From Clostridia bacterium (GTDB lineage Bacteria; Bacillota_A; Clostridia; UMGS1810): a stretch of DNA of 11,914 nucleotides. The stretch covers positions 1-11,914 of the forward strand of contig JAFSBJ010000041.1 of NCBI GenBank assembly GCA_017437345.1, written 5' to 3'. This document shows positions 1 to 7,942 of this stretch, piece after piece. Each line of letters opens with the position of its first letter. Position 1 is the first letter of the stretch. The position numbers were made by a program, and so were the translations under genes. The notes beneath the pieces are model-generated. The model saw only the letters and a list, made by a program, of their open reading frames with translations. It searched no databases and was not told the origin of the DNA.

Positions 1-1313
1 TCGCCGGTGTAGAACCAACCATCTTTTATTACTTCATCGGTTGCCTGCTGATTTTCATAATATCCGAGCATTACATTGTCGCCCTTACAGATAATTTCAC
101 CAACGCCATCTTCATTTTTATTTACAACTTTAACTTCAAGACCCGGAAGAGGAAGGCCTATGGCATCGTCTCTATAGTCTATGTCACGATTAAGGGCAAC
201 GATTGGCGCACATTCTGTTATGCCATAGCCCTGCAAAAAGAGTATGCCCATATCGTGGAAGCTTTTGCTGATTGAAGGTTCGATTGCTGCAGCACCGCTT
301 ATGAAAAGACGAACCTCACCGCCAAAGTTATCAATAACTGTTTTAAAGATTTTTCTTCTTGCATCTATACCTAATTTTCTGAGCGCCCCGCTTATTTTAA
401 GACCCATCTTTAATTTTCCTTCAAGGCCATTTTGTCTTGCCATTGCCCAGATACGCTTATGGATTAATTCAAACATAGCAGGAACACCTAAAAGAACCGT
501 GGTTTTTGATTCTTTAAGGTTATTTAAGATATATTTGAGACCATCAGCAAAGGCAACGCAGGAGCCTCTGTAGAGAGGTGCCATAATACCGCAGGTGCTG
601 GCGTAGGTATGGTGAATGGGGAGAGTTGCTAAAAATACATCTGTCTTTTTGATATCTACCATTGAACACATTGACATAAGATTTGTGGTGATATTTTTAT
701 GAGATAATAAAACTCCCTTTGAAAGTGCAGTTGTGCCGGATGTAAAAAGAAGTATTCTTGCAGCTTCTCTATCTATTGTGATGTTATCATAAGAGTTATC
801 TCCATTATCTCTTAATTTCTTTCCTTCTTCTATAAGAGAATAGAGGTCAAGTTCGCCTTCTCTTACCTTTTCAGAATCCATATTTATTGTGTATTCTAAT
901 TCAGGAATATCAGATTTTATGTTACTTAGTTTTTCGGAAAGCTTACCCGTGTAGACAACAGCAGATGCTTTTGAAATTTTAACAAGGTTTGTAAGATCAG
1001 AAGGAGCAAGCTCAAGATCGATAGGAACAACTGTCATATCGCCGCATACTGTTGCCATATAGGCAATTACCCATTCAAAGCGGTTTTCGGATATGATAGC
1101 TATTTTTTTGCCGGAAAGTCCCATTTCAAGAAGCTTTGTTCCAAGATTCCACACAAGCTTTTTAAATTCAGCATATGTAACCGTTTCATAAGGCATGGTT
1201 TTTTTCTGCTTTTTAAGATAGGCAGAACAATCTGCAAATATTTCACAGCTTGACTCAACCATATCTCTTATGCTTTCAATCTTTCTTACCTCATAAAGCT
1301 TTGCTTTTTTCAT
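1..1313 (-). CDS. AMP-forming acyl-CoA synthetase (long-chain fatty acid-CoA ligase-like), C-terminus cut by window edge
   Basis: Adenylate-forming enzyme (ANL superfamily, PF00501) expected to activate a carboxylic acid with ATP to an acyl-AMP and pass it to CoA; fatty acids are the likeliest substrate. I translated 437 residues from the ATG at 1313. Visible core motifs are the phosphate-binding loop TSGTTALSKGV at about 191-201, LPIHHTY at 231-237, GYGITECAP at 362-370, and DGWFYTG at 431-437, where the window ends. The C-terminal swivelling domain with the catalytic Lys is outside. The loop departs from the usual TSGTTGxPKG (Ala for Gly, Ser for Pro), which is tolerated in some family members. 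The start is supported by AAAGGAG seven bases upstream. The gene begins 20 bp after the polysaccharide deacetylase and probably shares its promoter. Family assignment is secure; the substrate is not shown by the sequence. Confidence 0.88.
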   Translation of the reverse strand, partial: MKKAKLYEVRKIESIRDMVESSCEIFADCSAYLKKQKKTMPYETVTYAEFKKLVWNLGTKLLEMGLSGKKIAIISENRFEWVIAYMATVCGDMTVVPIDLELAPSDLTNLVKISKASAVVYTGKLSEKLSNIKSDIPELEYTINMDSEKVREGELDLYSLIEEGKKLRDNGDNSYDNITIDREAARILLFTSGTTALSKGVLLSHKNITTNLMSMCSMVDIKKTDVFLATLPIHHTYASTCGIMAPLYRGSCVAFADGLKYILNNLKESKTTVLLGVPAMFELIHKRIWAMARQNGLEGKLKMGLKISGALRKLGIDARRKIFKTVIDNFGGEVRLFISGAAAIEPSISKSFHDMGILFLQGYGITECAPIVALNRDIDYRDDAIGLPLPGLEVKVVNKNEDGVGEIICKGDNVMLGYYENQQATDEVIKDGWFYTG

Positions 1314-1333
1314 ATATGATATCTCCTTTTGGG

Positions 1334-2092
1334 CTATTCTCTGATTAGATTTATAATATCCTCACCCGAATGTGTGCCTTTTATGGTATATCGGGGGAGT
1401 TCAAAAAGATTTTCATTTGAAATATCGGCTCTTTTGTCTCTTCCTACAACTACCATTTCATAACCTGCTGCTTTGGCTACTGCAGTTGATGACATATTCA
1501 TTTTGCCATAGGGATAAGCAAAAAAGCGACACTTTTTCCCAAGATTTGCCTCTATGGCAAAACGGGCAAGCCTCATTTCAACAACTGTCTGGCCATAGCT
1601 AAGGGTTGAAAAATCGGGATGAGTGAATGAATGACTTTCAATCTCTATAAGACCGCTTTTTTCCATCTCTCTTGCTTCTTCCCACGAAAAATGAGGAAAC
1701 TCAATATTATGAGCGCCCATACGGGATGCTATAACAAAAATCGTGGCTTTGAGATTATATTTTTGAAATAGCGGATACGCAAGCTCATAGTTACTTATGT
1801 AGCCATCGTCAAAAGTTATGATTACGGGATTTTTGGGAAGATTTTTTTCTCCCCTGCGATAGGAATAATAATCTTCAAGGGAAATGGTGTTATAACCTGC
1901 ACTAATTAAAGCTACAAGATGCTCCTCAAGATCTGATGCTGTGATGTGGACATCGGGGTCTTTCTCAATAAGCGAATAATCTGTGGTCACATTATGATAC
2001 ATGAGTATGGGGAGGGTATCCAGAGCATATGAGGTAACCCCGGGATGGAGTATTAAAACTGTCAATAGTAAAGGCAATAATATTTTCTTCAT
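1334..2092 (-). CDS. Secreted polysaccharide deacetylase (NodB / carbohydrate esterase 4 family)
   Basis: Probable extracellular or membrane-anchored metal-dependent deacetylase acting on an N-acetylated glycan such as peptidoglycan or an exopolysaccharide. The 252-residue protein starts with a signal-peptide-like stretch (MKK, hydrophobic residues 4-16, possible cleavage after SYA near 21-23). The NodB fold follows: MYHNV at 31-35, motif 1 TFDDGY at 93-98 (catalytic-base and metal-binding Asp pair D95/D96), motif 2 SHSFTH at 153-158 (metal ligands H154 and H158) and motif 3 FAYPYG at 191-196. The Asp-His-His metal triad is intact, so the enzyme looks active. Length suits a single-domain member with no binding module. 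The start has AGAGGG seven bases upstream. It has its own predicted promoter after the leuS terminator and is followed closely by the acyl-CoA synthetase. The exact glycan substrate cannot be read from the sequence. Confidence 0.9.
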   Translation of the reverse strand: MKKILLPLLLTVLILHPGVTSYALDTLPILMYHNVTTDYSLIEKDPDVHITASDLEEHLVALISAGYNTISLEDYYSYRRGEKNLPKNPVIITFDDGYISNYELAYPLFQKYNLKATIFVIASRMGAHNIEFPHFSWEEAREMEKSGLIEIESHSFTHPDFSTLSYGQTVVEMRLARFAIEANLGKKCRFFAYPYGKMNMSSTAVAKAAGYEMVVVGRDKRADISNENLFELPRYTIKGTHSGEDIINLIRE

Positions 2093-2111
2093 AAATATTC
2101 CCTCTTTAGTT

Positions 2112-2140
2112 ATTATATATTACCATCTGGGTTTATTCAA
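2112..2140 (-). promoter_or_regulatory. Predicted sigma-A promoter for the deacetylase / acyl-CoA synthetase pair
   Basis: On the minus strand TTGAAT (2140-2135) is separated by exactly 17 bp from a perfect TATAAT (2117-2112). It lies between the leuS terminator and the deacetylase ATG at 2092, so it gives this pair an independent start. The predicted transcription start, near 2105, leaves a leader of only about a dozen bases, placing the Shine-Dalgarno almost at the RNA 5' end. That is unusual and is the main reason for caution. Confidence 0.55.
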
Positions 2141-2163
2141 CCAATACAATTCAATACCATGTT

Positions 2164-2200
2164 GCAAAACCGACAAATAGTTTCTATCTGTCGGTTTTGC
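2164..2200 (-). terminator. Hairpin terminator after leuS
   Basis: Inverted repeat with 17-base arms (2164-2180 and 2184-2200) matching at 16 of 17 positions around a TTT loop. The innermost part of the stem is AT-rich, the middle is CGACA/TGTCG and the outer part is AAAAC/GTTTT. It sits 10 bp beyond the leuS stop codon. The only U-run on the minus-strand transcript is the TTTT inside the 3' arm, since the bases after it (GCAACATGG) are not U-rich, so it may be a moderate terminator or could work in either direction. Confidence 0.75.
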
Positions 2201-2210
2201 TGGTAATTAA

Positions 2211-4670
2211 TTATTTAACAACAATATTAACAAGCTTTCCTTTTACAACGATAACCTTAAGCACCTGTTTGCCCTGAGTAAACTCTGCAATTTTTTCATT
2301 GCCAAGAGCAGCCTCTTTTATTTCATCATCGCTAAGACCTGTTGAAATCATCATTTTGTCTTTTACTTTACCATTTATCTGGACAACAATTTCAACTTCA
2401 TCTTTTACAAGAGCTTTTTCATCATAACTAACCCAGCTCTGTTCGTGAACACTGCCTTTGCCGCCTGATATTTCCCATAATTCTTCTGTGATATGAGGAA
2501 CAAAGGGAGCGAGCATAATTATGAGAGCCTTTGAAGCTTCCGAAATGAGAGCATTGTTATTTCCATTATATGCATAGAGAGCATTTACTAATTCCATTAT
2601 ACAGCTTATGGCTGTGTTGAAATTAAAGCGGATGCTGATATCATCGGTTGCTTTTTTGATTGAATAATTGAGAACATAGCGAAGATTTTTATCTTCTGAT
2701 GTGAGCGATGCTACATCATATTCTGAATTAAAATCAATCTTTTCTTTGTTATCTGTTATATACTTAAACACTCTGTTTAAGAATCTAAAGGAACCTTCAA
2801 CAGCTGTGTCGCTCCATTCAAGATCTCTTTCAGGTGGTGCTGCAAAGAGGATGAAAAGTCGGGCTGTGTCGGCACCGTATTTATTGATTATTTCTTCGGG
2901 GCTTACAACATTGCCAAGAGATTTACTCATTTTGGTTCCGTCTTTTAATACCATACCCTGAGTCAGGAGATTTTCAAAAGGTTCGTCGCATGAAATATAA
3001 CCAAGGTCATGGAGAGCTTTTGTGAAAAATCTTGCATAGAGAAGGTGGAGAATTGCATGCTCAACACCGCCTATGTACTGATCAACATTCATCCAATAGT
3101 CGGCAATATCTTTATCAAATGGAAGCTCTGTGTTGTGAGGATCACAATATCTTAGGAAATACCATGATGAACACACAAAGGTATCCATTGTATCCATTTC
3201 TCTTGTTCCCATTTTTCCGCATTTGGGGCAGGGAGCATTTTTAAAGCTTTCACTTGTTGTCAAAGGAGATTTTCCTAGACCTGTGAATTCAACATCTTCG
3301 GGAAGAATAACAGGGAGGTCGCTTTCGTCAACGGGAACAGCTCCGCAATCTTCACAATAAATAATCGGAATAGGTGCTCCCCAATAACGCTGACGGGAAA
3401 TGAGCCAATCACGAAGGCGGAAATTAACCTTTGTTTCTCCGATTCCCTTTTTTGCCATATAGTCTATCATTTTTGGAAGAGCTTCACGATTATTCATTCC
3501 GTTGAAATCACCGGAATTAATCATTATGCCTTCAGCTTCAAAAGCTGCATCGAGGCTATCCCCTGAAATATCCGAGCCATCGGGAGAAATCACAACATCT
3601 ATCGGGAGATTATATTTTCTTGCAAAGTCAAAGTCTCTCTGGTCATGGGCAGGAACAGCCATAACCACGCCTGTGCCATAGTCCATTAAAACATAGTTGG
3701 CAAGATAGAGGGGAACCTTTTTTTCTGTTAGAGGATTAATCACATATCTTCCTGTGAATACACCTTCTTTAGGAACATCGGTGGAGGCTCTGTCTATATC
3801 TTTTATAAACTGCATTCTGTGGATAAAATCTCTACATTCTTTTTCAGTTTCGCTTCCCTTAATGAGTTCTTCAACCACAGGGCTTTCGGGAGCGATAACC
3901 ATAAAGCTTACGCCATAGATTGTGTCAGGGCGGGTTGTGTAGACTGTTAAGGTTTTATCCATTCCATCAACCTTGAAATTAACCTCTGCACCCTTACTTT
4001 TGCCTATCCAGTTGGCCTGCATTGTTTTAACCTTTTCGGGCCAGCCTTTTAATTTATCGATGTCGGAAAGGAGTCTGTCGGCATATTTGGTGATGCTGAA
4101 GAACCACTGTTCAAGATCCTTTTTGCCAACCTCTGATTTACATCTTTCACATTTTCCATTTACAACCTGCTCATTGGCAAGAACTGTCTGGCATGAAGGA
4201 CACCAGTTTACATAGGATTTTTTCTTATAGGCAAGGTCATTTTTATAGAGCTGTAAAAACATCCACTGAGTCCATTTATAGTAATCCTGTTTGCAGGTGG
4301 CAACTTCGCGGTCCCAATCGTAGCTTATGCCCATGGATTTAAGCTGTTCTCTCATATTATCAATATTGGAAAGGGTCCAATCTTTTGGGTTGGCCCCATT
4401 TTTTATTGCTGCATTTTCAGCGGGAAGACCAAAAGAATCCCAACCCATTGGATGAAGAACATTAAAGCCCTGCATCTTTTTAAATCTGGCAACAACATCA
4501 CCTATGGAATAGTTTCTTACATGGCCCATATGGAGATTACCAGAAGGATATGGGAACATTTCAAGAGTATAGTATTTGGGTTTTGAAGAATCTTGTGTAA
4601 CCTTGAATGTTTTTTCGGCATCCCATTTTTCCTGCCACTTTCTTTCTATTTTTTCAAATTCGTAGTTCAT
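2211..4670 (-). CDS. leuS: Leucyl-tRNA synthetase
   Basis: Cytoplasmic class I aminoacyl-tRNA synthetase that charges tRNA-Leu with leucine using ATP. The 819 residues match the usual bacterial length. Visible in order: the Rossmann-fold signature HMGH at 47-50; Cys pairs at 157/160 and 174/177 that look like a zinc site; the CP1 editing domain with TTRPDT at 245-250 and [15 protein letters not shown] at 332-346, including the conserved editing Asp; further Cys pairs at 439/442 and 481/484; KMSKS at 580-584; and the anticodon-binding helical domain and C-terminal domain to the end. Catalytic and proofreading motifs are all intact. The start has AGGAG about ten bases upstream and lies 20 bp after rsfS, so it is the last gene of the six-gene operon. 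No T-box leader is present here, so leucine-specific control at this site is not indicated. Confidence 0.98.
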   Translation of the reverse strand: MNYEFEKIERKWQEKWDAEKTFKVTQDSSKPKYYTLEMFPYPSGNLHMGHVRNYSIGDVVARFKKMQGFNVLHPMGWDSFGLPAENAAIKNGANPKDWTLSNIDNMREQLKSMGISYDWDREVATCKQDYYKWTQWMFLQLYKNDLAYKKKSYVNWCPSCQTVLANEQVVNGKCERCKSEVGKKDLEQWFFSITKYADRLLSDIDKLKGWPEKVKTMQANWIGKSKGAEVNFKVDGMDKTLTVYTTRPDTIYGVSFMVIAPESPVVEELIKGSETEKECRDFIHRMQFIKDIDRASTDVPKEGVFTGRYVINPLTEKKVPLYLANYVLMDYGTGVVMAVPAHDQRDFDFARKYNLPIDVVISPDGSDISGDSLDAAFEAEGIMINSGDFNGMNNREALPKMIDYMAKKGIGETKVNFRLRDWLISRQRYWGAPIPIIYCEDCGAVPVDESDLPVILPEDVEFTGLGKSPLTTSESFKNAPCPKCGKMGTREMDTMDTFVCSSWYFLRYCDPHNTELPFDKDIADYWMNVDQYIGGVEHAILHLLYARFFTKALHDLGYISCDEPFENLLTQGMVLKDGTKMSKSLGNVVSPEEIINKYGADTARLFILFAAPPERDLEWSDTAVEGSFRFLNRVFKYITDNKEKIDFNSEYDVASLTSEDKNLRYVLNYSIKKATDDISIRFNFNTAISCIMELVNALYAYNGNNNALISEASKALIIMLAPFVPHITEELWEISGGKGSVHEQSWVSYDEKALVKDEVEIVVQINGKVKDKMMISTGLSDDEIKEAALGNEKIAEFTQGKQVLKVIVVKGKLVNIVVK

Positions 4671-4690
4671 TTATGTCACTCTCCTATTAT

Positions 4691-5047
4691 TTATTCGTCT
4701 ATTATTTCTGATATATCAACATTTTCCGCATCAGACCAGAGATTTTCTATGGAATAAAAGCTTCTTGATTCTCCGGAAAAAATGTGGACAATAACATCTG
4801 AATAGTCCATAAGTATCCAATAGGCTGTGTTTAAGCCTTCTCTGCCAAAAGGCTTAACTCCGGCGTCCGAAAGTTTCTCCTCAACCTCATCGGCTATTGC
4901 TTTTATCTGGGTGGATGAATTACCCTGACATATTACAAAATAATCTGCCATTGTGGTGATTTTACTGATATCTAAAACTTTTATATCTATTGCTTTTTTG
5001 GAATCCATACATTTTACAACGGTTTCCATTAACTGTTTTGAATCCAT
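4691..5047 (-). CDS. rsfS: Ribosome silencing factor RsfS (Iojap/DUF143 family)
   Basis: Binds ribosomal protein uL14 on the 50S subunit and blocks joining to 30S, lowering translation when nutrients are short (known for the family). The 118 residues are typical. Recognisable blocks are KAIDIKVLDIS near 19-29, TTMADYFVICQGNSSTQ at 31-47, FGREG at 67-71, and the C-terminal YSDVIVHIFSGESRSFYSIE followed by LWSDAE. The ATG lies two bases past the stop codon of the LCP gene (TAA, TA, ATG), and its Shine-Dalgarno AAAGGA is inside that gene, so the two are probably translationally coupled. leuS follows 20 bp later. Placement after nadD, yqeK and an LCP gene is a familiar clostridial arrangement. 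Confidence 0.95.
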   Translation of the reverse strand: MDSKQLMETVVKCMDSKKAIDIKVLDISKITTMADYFVICQGNSSTQIKAIADEVEEKLSDAGVKPFGREGLNTAYWILMDYSDVIVHIFSGESRSFYSIENLWSDAENVDISEIIDE

Positions 5048-5049
5048 TA

Positions 5050-6327
5050 TTACAAATCCTTTCCGATTATTATAACAACATCTGCTTCGCTCTTTAAATC
5101 GGGGTTGACGGTGTAGGTATCTATGCCGAGATCAAGGGCAAGCTTTGCCGAAAGATCGCTTCCACCCTTACAGATAGAGTAGCTTTTTTCAACATAGCAG
5201 GTTCGGGCTTCTATGCCACCCACCACATTATAACCTTTGTCATCTAAAAAGCGTCGGACTTTGCCAAGGCTTTCTCCGTTTGTGCCGCTATAGTCCATTA
5301 TATACACATTAATATCTTTATTTGGTGTATTTATTATACCAGCATCAGATACATTCTTTGAAACAGAGTTCTTTCCTATTGCTTCATCACGGGCACGGAC
5401 TTCACTTAGGTCTGCCTCGGAAATATCGGGGCTGAAATATTCAAAAATAAGCTTTTGATTCTTTACATTATCGGGGAAGAAATATGATCCTCCGCCACGG
5501 TACTCAGCACTTCCTTCAAGACGCATTATATTTACACTATTCATATCTATTCCAAGGATATAAGGAGCATATTTTAACATTTCAGAGAAGCTGAAGCTGG
5601 TGGTGACCATATTACTTAGCGTTGCTATAAGATTGCGGATTTCTTCATCGGAATCAGATGAATATTTTTCGACAATCTGACGGATTGCTTCTTTTATAAA
5701 TCCGCTCTGCACCTGGATTCTGTCCAGATCGCCCAGGTCATAGCCATCACGAAAGCGAACAAGCTGCTCTGCCTTGCTACCATCTAAAAGCTGATACCCG
5801 GCCTTTAAGTGGATATGAAGATCCTGAAGGTCATCGTCATAGTCCATATCTTCGGGGACTGTATAGTACACTCCGCCGATAGCATCTATTACATCTCTGA
5901 AGCCTGATGTTGTGATGATAACATAGTCATCTATTTCAATATCTACAACAGTGCTTAATTCTTCAATTGTTTTCTTTGCTCCTCCGGCTCCGTAGGCTGA
6001 GTTCAGCTTTTTATCACTTCTGCGGTTTTTTATATAGGTATCACGGGGAACCTGCAATATATTTATGGTGTTATCCATCATATTGAGCTGTGCTACCATC
6101 ATAACATCGCTTAGGGTTTCGCTTTTGTCAACTCCCATAAGGAGAATATTAACATAGGTTTTTTCGGTTTCACCAGTAAACTCTATGCCCAGAAAAGAAT
6201 TAAATCCCATAAGATTCATTACCGAAGGGATAATAGGTGCAAAAACAAAAACCAACAGCGCCAGGATTGCTGTTATAAGTGCGGTACACTTTATATATAC
6301 TTTAAATGCTGTACCTTGAGTAAACAT
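5050..6327 (-). CDS. LytR-CpsA-Psr (LCP) family cell-wall glycopolymer ligase with LytR_C domain
   Basis: LCP proteins move glycopolymers such as teichoic acids or capsule from a polyprenyl-pyrophosphate carrier onto peptidoglycan, outside the membrane. The 425-residue protein has a short cytoplasmic N-terminus, one membrane segment at about 12-38, then the LCP catalytic domain (about 58-220). Conserved elements include LLMGVD at 62-67, SD at 73-74, VPRDTYI at 93-99, LNSAYGAGG at 108-116, RFR at 191-193 and DLGDLDRIQVQ at 198-208; the Asp and Arg residues in these blocks are those that handle the metal and pyrophosphate. A linker leads to a C-terminal LytR_C-like domain (about 338-425, starting INVYIMDYSG). 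The Shine-Dalgarno AAGGTGA includes the stop codon of yqeK, so translation is linked to that gene. The attached polymer cannot be told from the sequence. LytR is sometimes called a transcriptional attenuator, but no DNA-binding domain is visible. Confidence 0.93.
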   Translation of the reverse strand: MFTQGTAFKVYIKCTALITAILALLVFVFAPIIPSVMNLMGFNSFLGIEFTGETEKTYVNILLMGVDKSETLSDVMMVAQLNMMDNTINILQVPRDTYIKNRRSDKKLNSAYGAGGAKKTIEELSTVVDIEIDDYVIITTSGFRDVIDAIGGVYYTVPEDMDYDDDLQDLHIHLKAGYQLLDGSKAEQLVRFRDGYDLGDLDRIQVQSGFIKEAIRQIVEKYSSDSDEEIRNLIATLSNMVTTSFSFSEMLKYAPYILGIDMNSVNIMRLEGSAEYRGGGSYFFPDNVKNQKLIFEYFSPDISEADLSEVRARDEAIGKNSVSKNVSDAGIINTPNKDINVYIMDYSGTNGESLGKVRRFLDDKGYNVVGGIEARTCYVEKSYSICKGGSDLSAKLALDLGIDTYTVNPDLKSEADVVIIIGKDL

Positions 6328-6334
6328 TCTGTTA

Positions 6335-6901
6335 TCACCTTAACTTTTTCAAATAAAAATTTCTGGTATCGATTGTATTTGTGTGGATAAGTCCGCCACG
6401 GCTTATGACGGATTTGAGGGTTGAATCTATCTGGAGTATAAGAGCTCTGTCGATATCTTCAAATGCAGTTTCGCGGATACGCTCAACGCCTTCATAATTA
6501 CGGTTTGGCTCAATTCCGTCGGCTATGTAGATTATTTTTGTCATAAGGCTCATATTCGGCTTGCCGATGGTATGGTAATATATTGCATCATATATTTCGC
6601 TATCGCAAGCTCCATAATACTTATCTGCTATCACAGCTCCGAGAAAACCATGGATAAGGCCTGTGGATTCTCTGGATATGGGATCAAGCTCAACCCCAAA
6701 TCTTTCACAAAGCTCGAGCATTTCGGATTTTGAATAATTCTTGGCGCAGTCGTGCAATAATGCAGCGACTGCAGTTTTATTGGTATTGGCTCCATAGATA
6801 CGGGCAAGCGATACAGCGGTTTGCATCACACCGATAGAATGATTATAGCGCTTTTCGGTGAGTGCCAGCTTGAGCTTTTCGCGCATTTGGTCAATAGTCA
6901 T
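6335..6901 (-). CDS. yqeK: HD-domain hydrolase YqeK, probable symmetrical Ap4A hydrolase
   Basis: Cytoplasmic metal-dependent HD-superfamily enzyme. Family members split diadenosine tetraphosphate into two ADP, removing an alarmone-like by-product made notably by aminoacyl-tRNA synthetases. Across 188 residues the expected metal ligands are visible: H21 (YNHSIGV), H50-D51 (LLHDCAK), H84 (GLIHG), H110 (YYHTIGK) and D128 (YIADGIEPNR). The ADGIEPNR block is a good marker of the YqeK subgroup. The ATG follows the nadD stop by two bases and is preceded by GGAGG, which lies inside nadD, so coupling is likely. In some bacteria nadD and yqeK are a single fused protein; here they are separate adjacent genes. 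The specific substrate is inferred from the family. Confidence 0.93.
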   Translation of the reverse strand: MTIDQMREKLKLALTEKRYNHSIGVMQTAVSLARIYGANTNKTAVAALLHDCAKNYSKSEMLELCERFGVELDPISRESTGLIHGFLGAVIADKYYGACDSEIYDAIYYHTIGKPNMSLMTKIIYIADGIEPNRNYEGVERIRETAFEDIDRALILQIDSTLKSVISRGGLIHTNTIDTRNFYLKKLR

Positions 6902-6903
6902 GT

Positions 6904-7518
6904 TTAATCCTCCGGATTGCTTTTATATAAACCGTTTTTTATTATATAGTCATTTACAGATTGCGGAACATATTTGGACACATCCTCTCCTCTTTGAAGC
7001 TTGTCTCTTATAAGAGTGGATGTTATATCTATTTTTGGCATTGATATGCTTTCTATTCGTCCGCCTTTTTCTATATGCTTTCTTATAGCTTCAGAAAAAT
7101 CACTTCCATATTTACTGTTTCTATTGGCTACGATAAATGAACATTCCTTTATTAGATCTTCATAGGCTCTCCACTTATCGAGAGTATACAATGAATCAGC
7201 ACCTATAATGAAAAAAACTTCTGCATTATAAAATGATTTGAAATGCCGAATGGTGTTTATAGTGTAGGAAGGACTGAAGGGATTCATTTCATAATCGGAT
7301 ATTTCAAAAAAGGGAGTGTCTTTAATTGCAAGAGACACCATATTATAGCGATGAACTTCGGAAATGACTCCCAATTTATCTTTATGGGGTGGGTTTGCAT
7401 TTGGCAGAAAAATAATCTTTTGAAGATTACATTCCTTCATAGCACACATAGCAACCATAAGGTGACCTGAGTGGATGGGATTGAAGCTTCCGCCAAAAAC
7501 TGCTATTTTACCTGCCAC
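6904..7518 (-). CDS. nadD: Nicotinate-nucleotide adenylyltransferase
   Basis: Joins nicotinate mononucleotide and ATP to make nicotinate adenine dinucleotide, the penultimate step of NAD synthesis. The 204-residue protein carries the nucleotidyltransferase signature GGSFNPIHSGH at 9-19, PNANPPHK at 39-46, FIIGADS at 103-109 and DITSTLIRDKL at 164-174 (the ISSTxIR-type ATP-binding block). Length is normal. The start is GTG, not ATG: an in-frame TGA lies three codons upstream, and GTG is the only start codon placed before the family's N-terminal beta strand. GGTGA lies six bases ahead of it. The first 11 bases overlap the end of yhbY, in a different frame, which suggests coupled translation. 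yqeK follows two bases after the stop. Confidence 0.96.
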   Translation of the reverse strand: MAGKIAVFGGSFNPIHSGHLMVAMCAMKECNLQKIIFLPNANPPHKDKLGVISEVHRYNMVSLAIKDTPFFEISDYEMNPFSPSYTINTIRHFKSFYNAEVFFIIGADSLYTLDKWRAYEDLIKECSFIVANRNSKYGSDFSEAIRKHIEKGGRIESISMPKIDITSTLIRDKLQRGEDVSKYVPQSVNDYIIKNGLYKSNPED

Positions 7519-7819
7519 CGTTTTTCACCATTTTAAGGTCGATTGTTTTGTTGTCTTTCGATTCTTTATATATAACAAATTTCTTTCCTATTGCCTGAAC
7601 AGGTTCGGCGCCAAGAAGTGCTGCAACTTCATCACAAACAGCGCGTGTACTTAAAAAAGAATTTTCAAGAACATGAATTTTAACAAGCTCTCTTTTTTCA
7701 AGGGCATCGTTTATCTGCTTAAGCTGATTTTCATTGATGCCGCCTTTTCCTATCTGAAATATGGGATCTATTGAATTGGCAAGACCGCGGAGGTATGCTC
7801 TTTCTTTACTTGTCAGCAC
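7508..7819 (-). CDS. yhbY: YhbY-family CRM-domain RNA-binding protein
   Basis: Small CRM-domain protein that in studied bacteria associates with pre-50S ribosomal particles; its exact task is not settled. The 103 residues start LTSKERAYLRGLAN, followed by the IGKGGIN loop at about 22-28 that is the CRM hallmark, then LVKIHVLENS and ALLGAEPVQAIGKKFVIYK. The start is GTG: an in-frame TAA lies immediately before it, and AAAGGA lies ten bases upstream. The last 16 or so residues after the YK strand are charged and variable. First gene of the six-gene operon, with a consensus promoter upstream, and its end overlaps nadD by 11 bases. This position next to nadD is common in Firmicutes. Confidence 0.93.
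   Translation of the reverse strand: MLTSKERAYLRGLANSIDPIFQIGKGGINENQLKQINDALEKRELVKIHVLENSFLSTRAVCDEVAALLGAEPVQAIGKKFVIYKESKDNKTIDLKMVKNGGR
7525..7529 (-). promoter_or_regulatory. Ribosome binding site deciding the nadD GTG start
   Basis: GGTGA on the minus strand, six bases before the GTG at 7518 and inside the yhbY coding sequence. It is short compared with the other sites in the window, consistent with ribosomes arriving partly by coupling from yhbY. Confidence 0.5.
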
Positions 7820-7829
7820 TTATATTTCA

Positions 7830-7835
7830 TCCTTT
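7830..7835 (-). promoter_or_regulatory. Ribosome binding site deciding the yhbY GTG start
   Basis: AAAGGA ten bases before the GTG at 7819. An ATG overlaps the end of this site, but it is in another frame and meets a TGA after four further codons, so it cannot be the start. Confidence 0.6.
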
Positions 7836-7855
7836 CACAAAGAGGATTTAAACCC

Positions 7856-7875
7856 AATTTACACAAGTTTACACA
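7856..7875. repeat. Two tandem 10-bp copies in the yhbY leader
   Basis: Plus-strand AATTTACACA (7856-7865) is followed directly by AGTTTACACA (7866-7875), differing at one base. They fall just downstream of the predicted transcription start near 7877. One helical turn per copy is what a side-by-side protein binding site would show, but two short AT-rich copies can also be chance. Confidence 0.4.
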
Positions 7876-7883
7876 TATAGTTT

Positions 7884-7912
7884 ATTATACAAAAAAAATG
7901 TCCGCTTGTCAA
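7884..7912 (-). promoter_or_regulatory. Consensus sigma-A promoter for the yhbY-leuS operon
   Basis: A perfect TTGACA (7912-7907) and a perfect TATAAT (7889-7884) on the minus strand with the optimal 17-bp spacer, which contains eight consecutive T. The sequence upstream (7913-7942) is strongly A/T-rich and could act as an UP element. Predicted start is near 7877, giving a leader of about 58 nt to the GTG of yhbY. This should be strong constitutive expression for all six genes. Confidence 0.9.
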
Positions 7913-7942
7913 ACAAAATTACACTATTATGTTATAAAAAAG

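Noticed and set aside
244..573. Plus-strand open frame of 109 codons
   Set aside because: Lies wholly opposite the acyl-CoA synthetase, has no family features and no promoter of its own; an antisense shadow.
4671..4690. T-box or leucine-responsive leader ahead of leuS
   Set aside because: Only 20 bp separate rsfS and leuS, too short for such a leader; leuS is an operon member.
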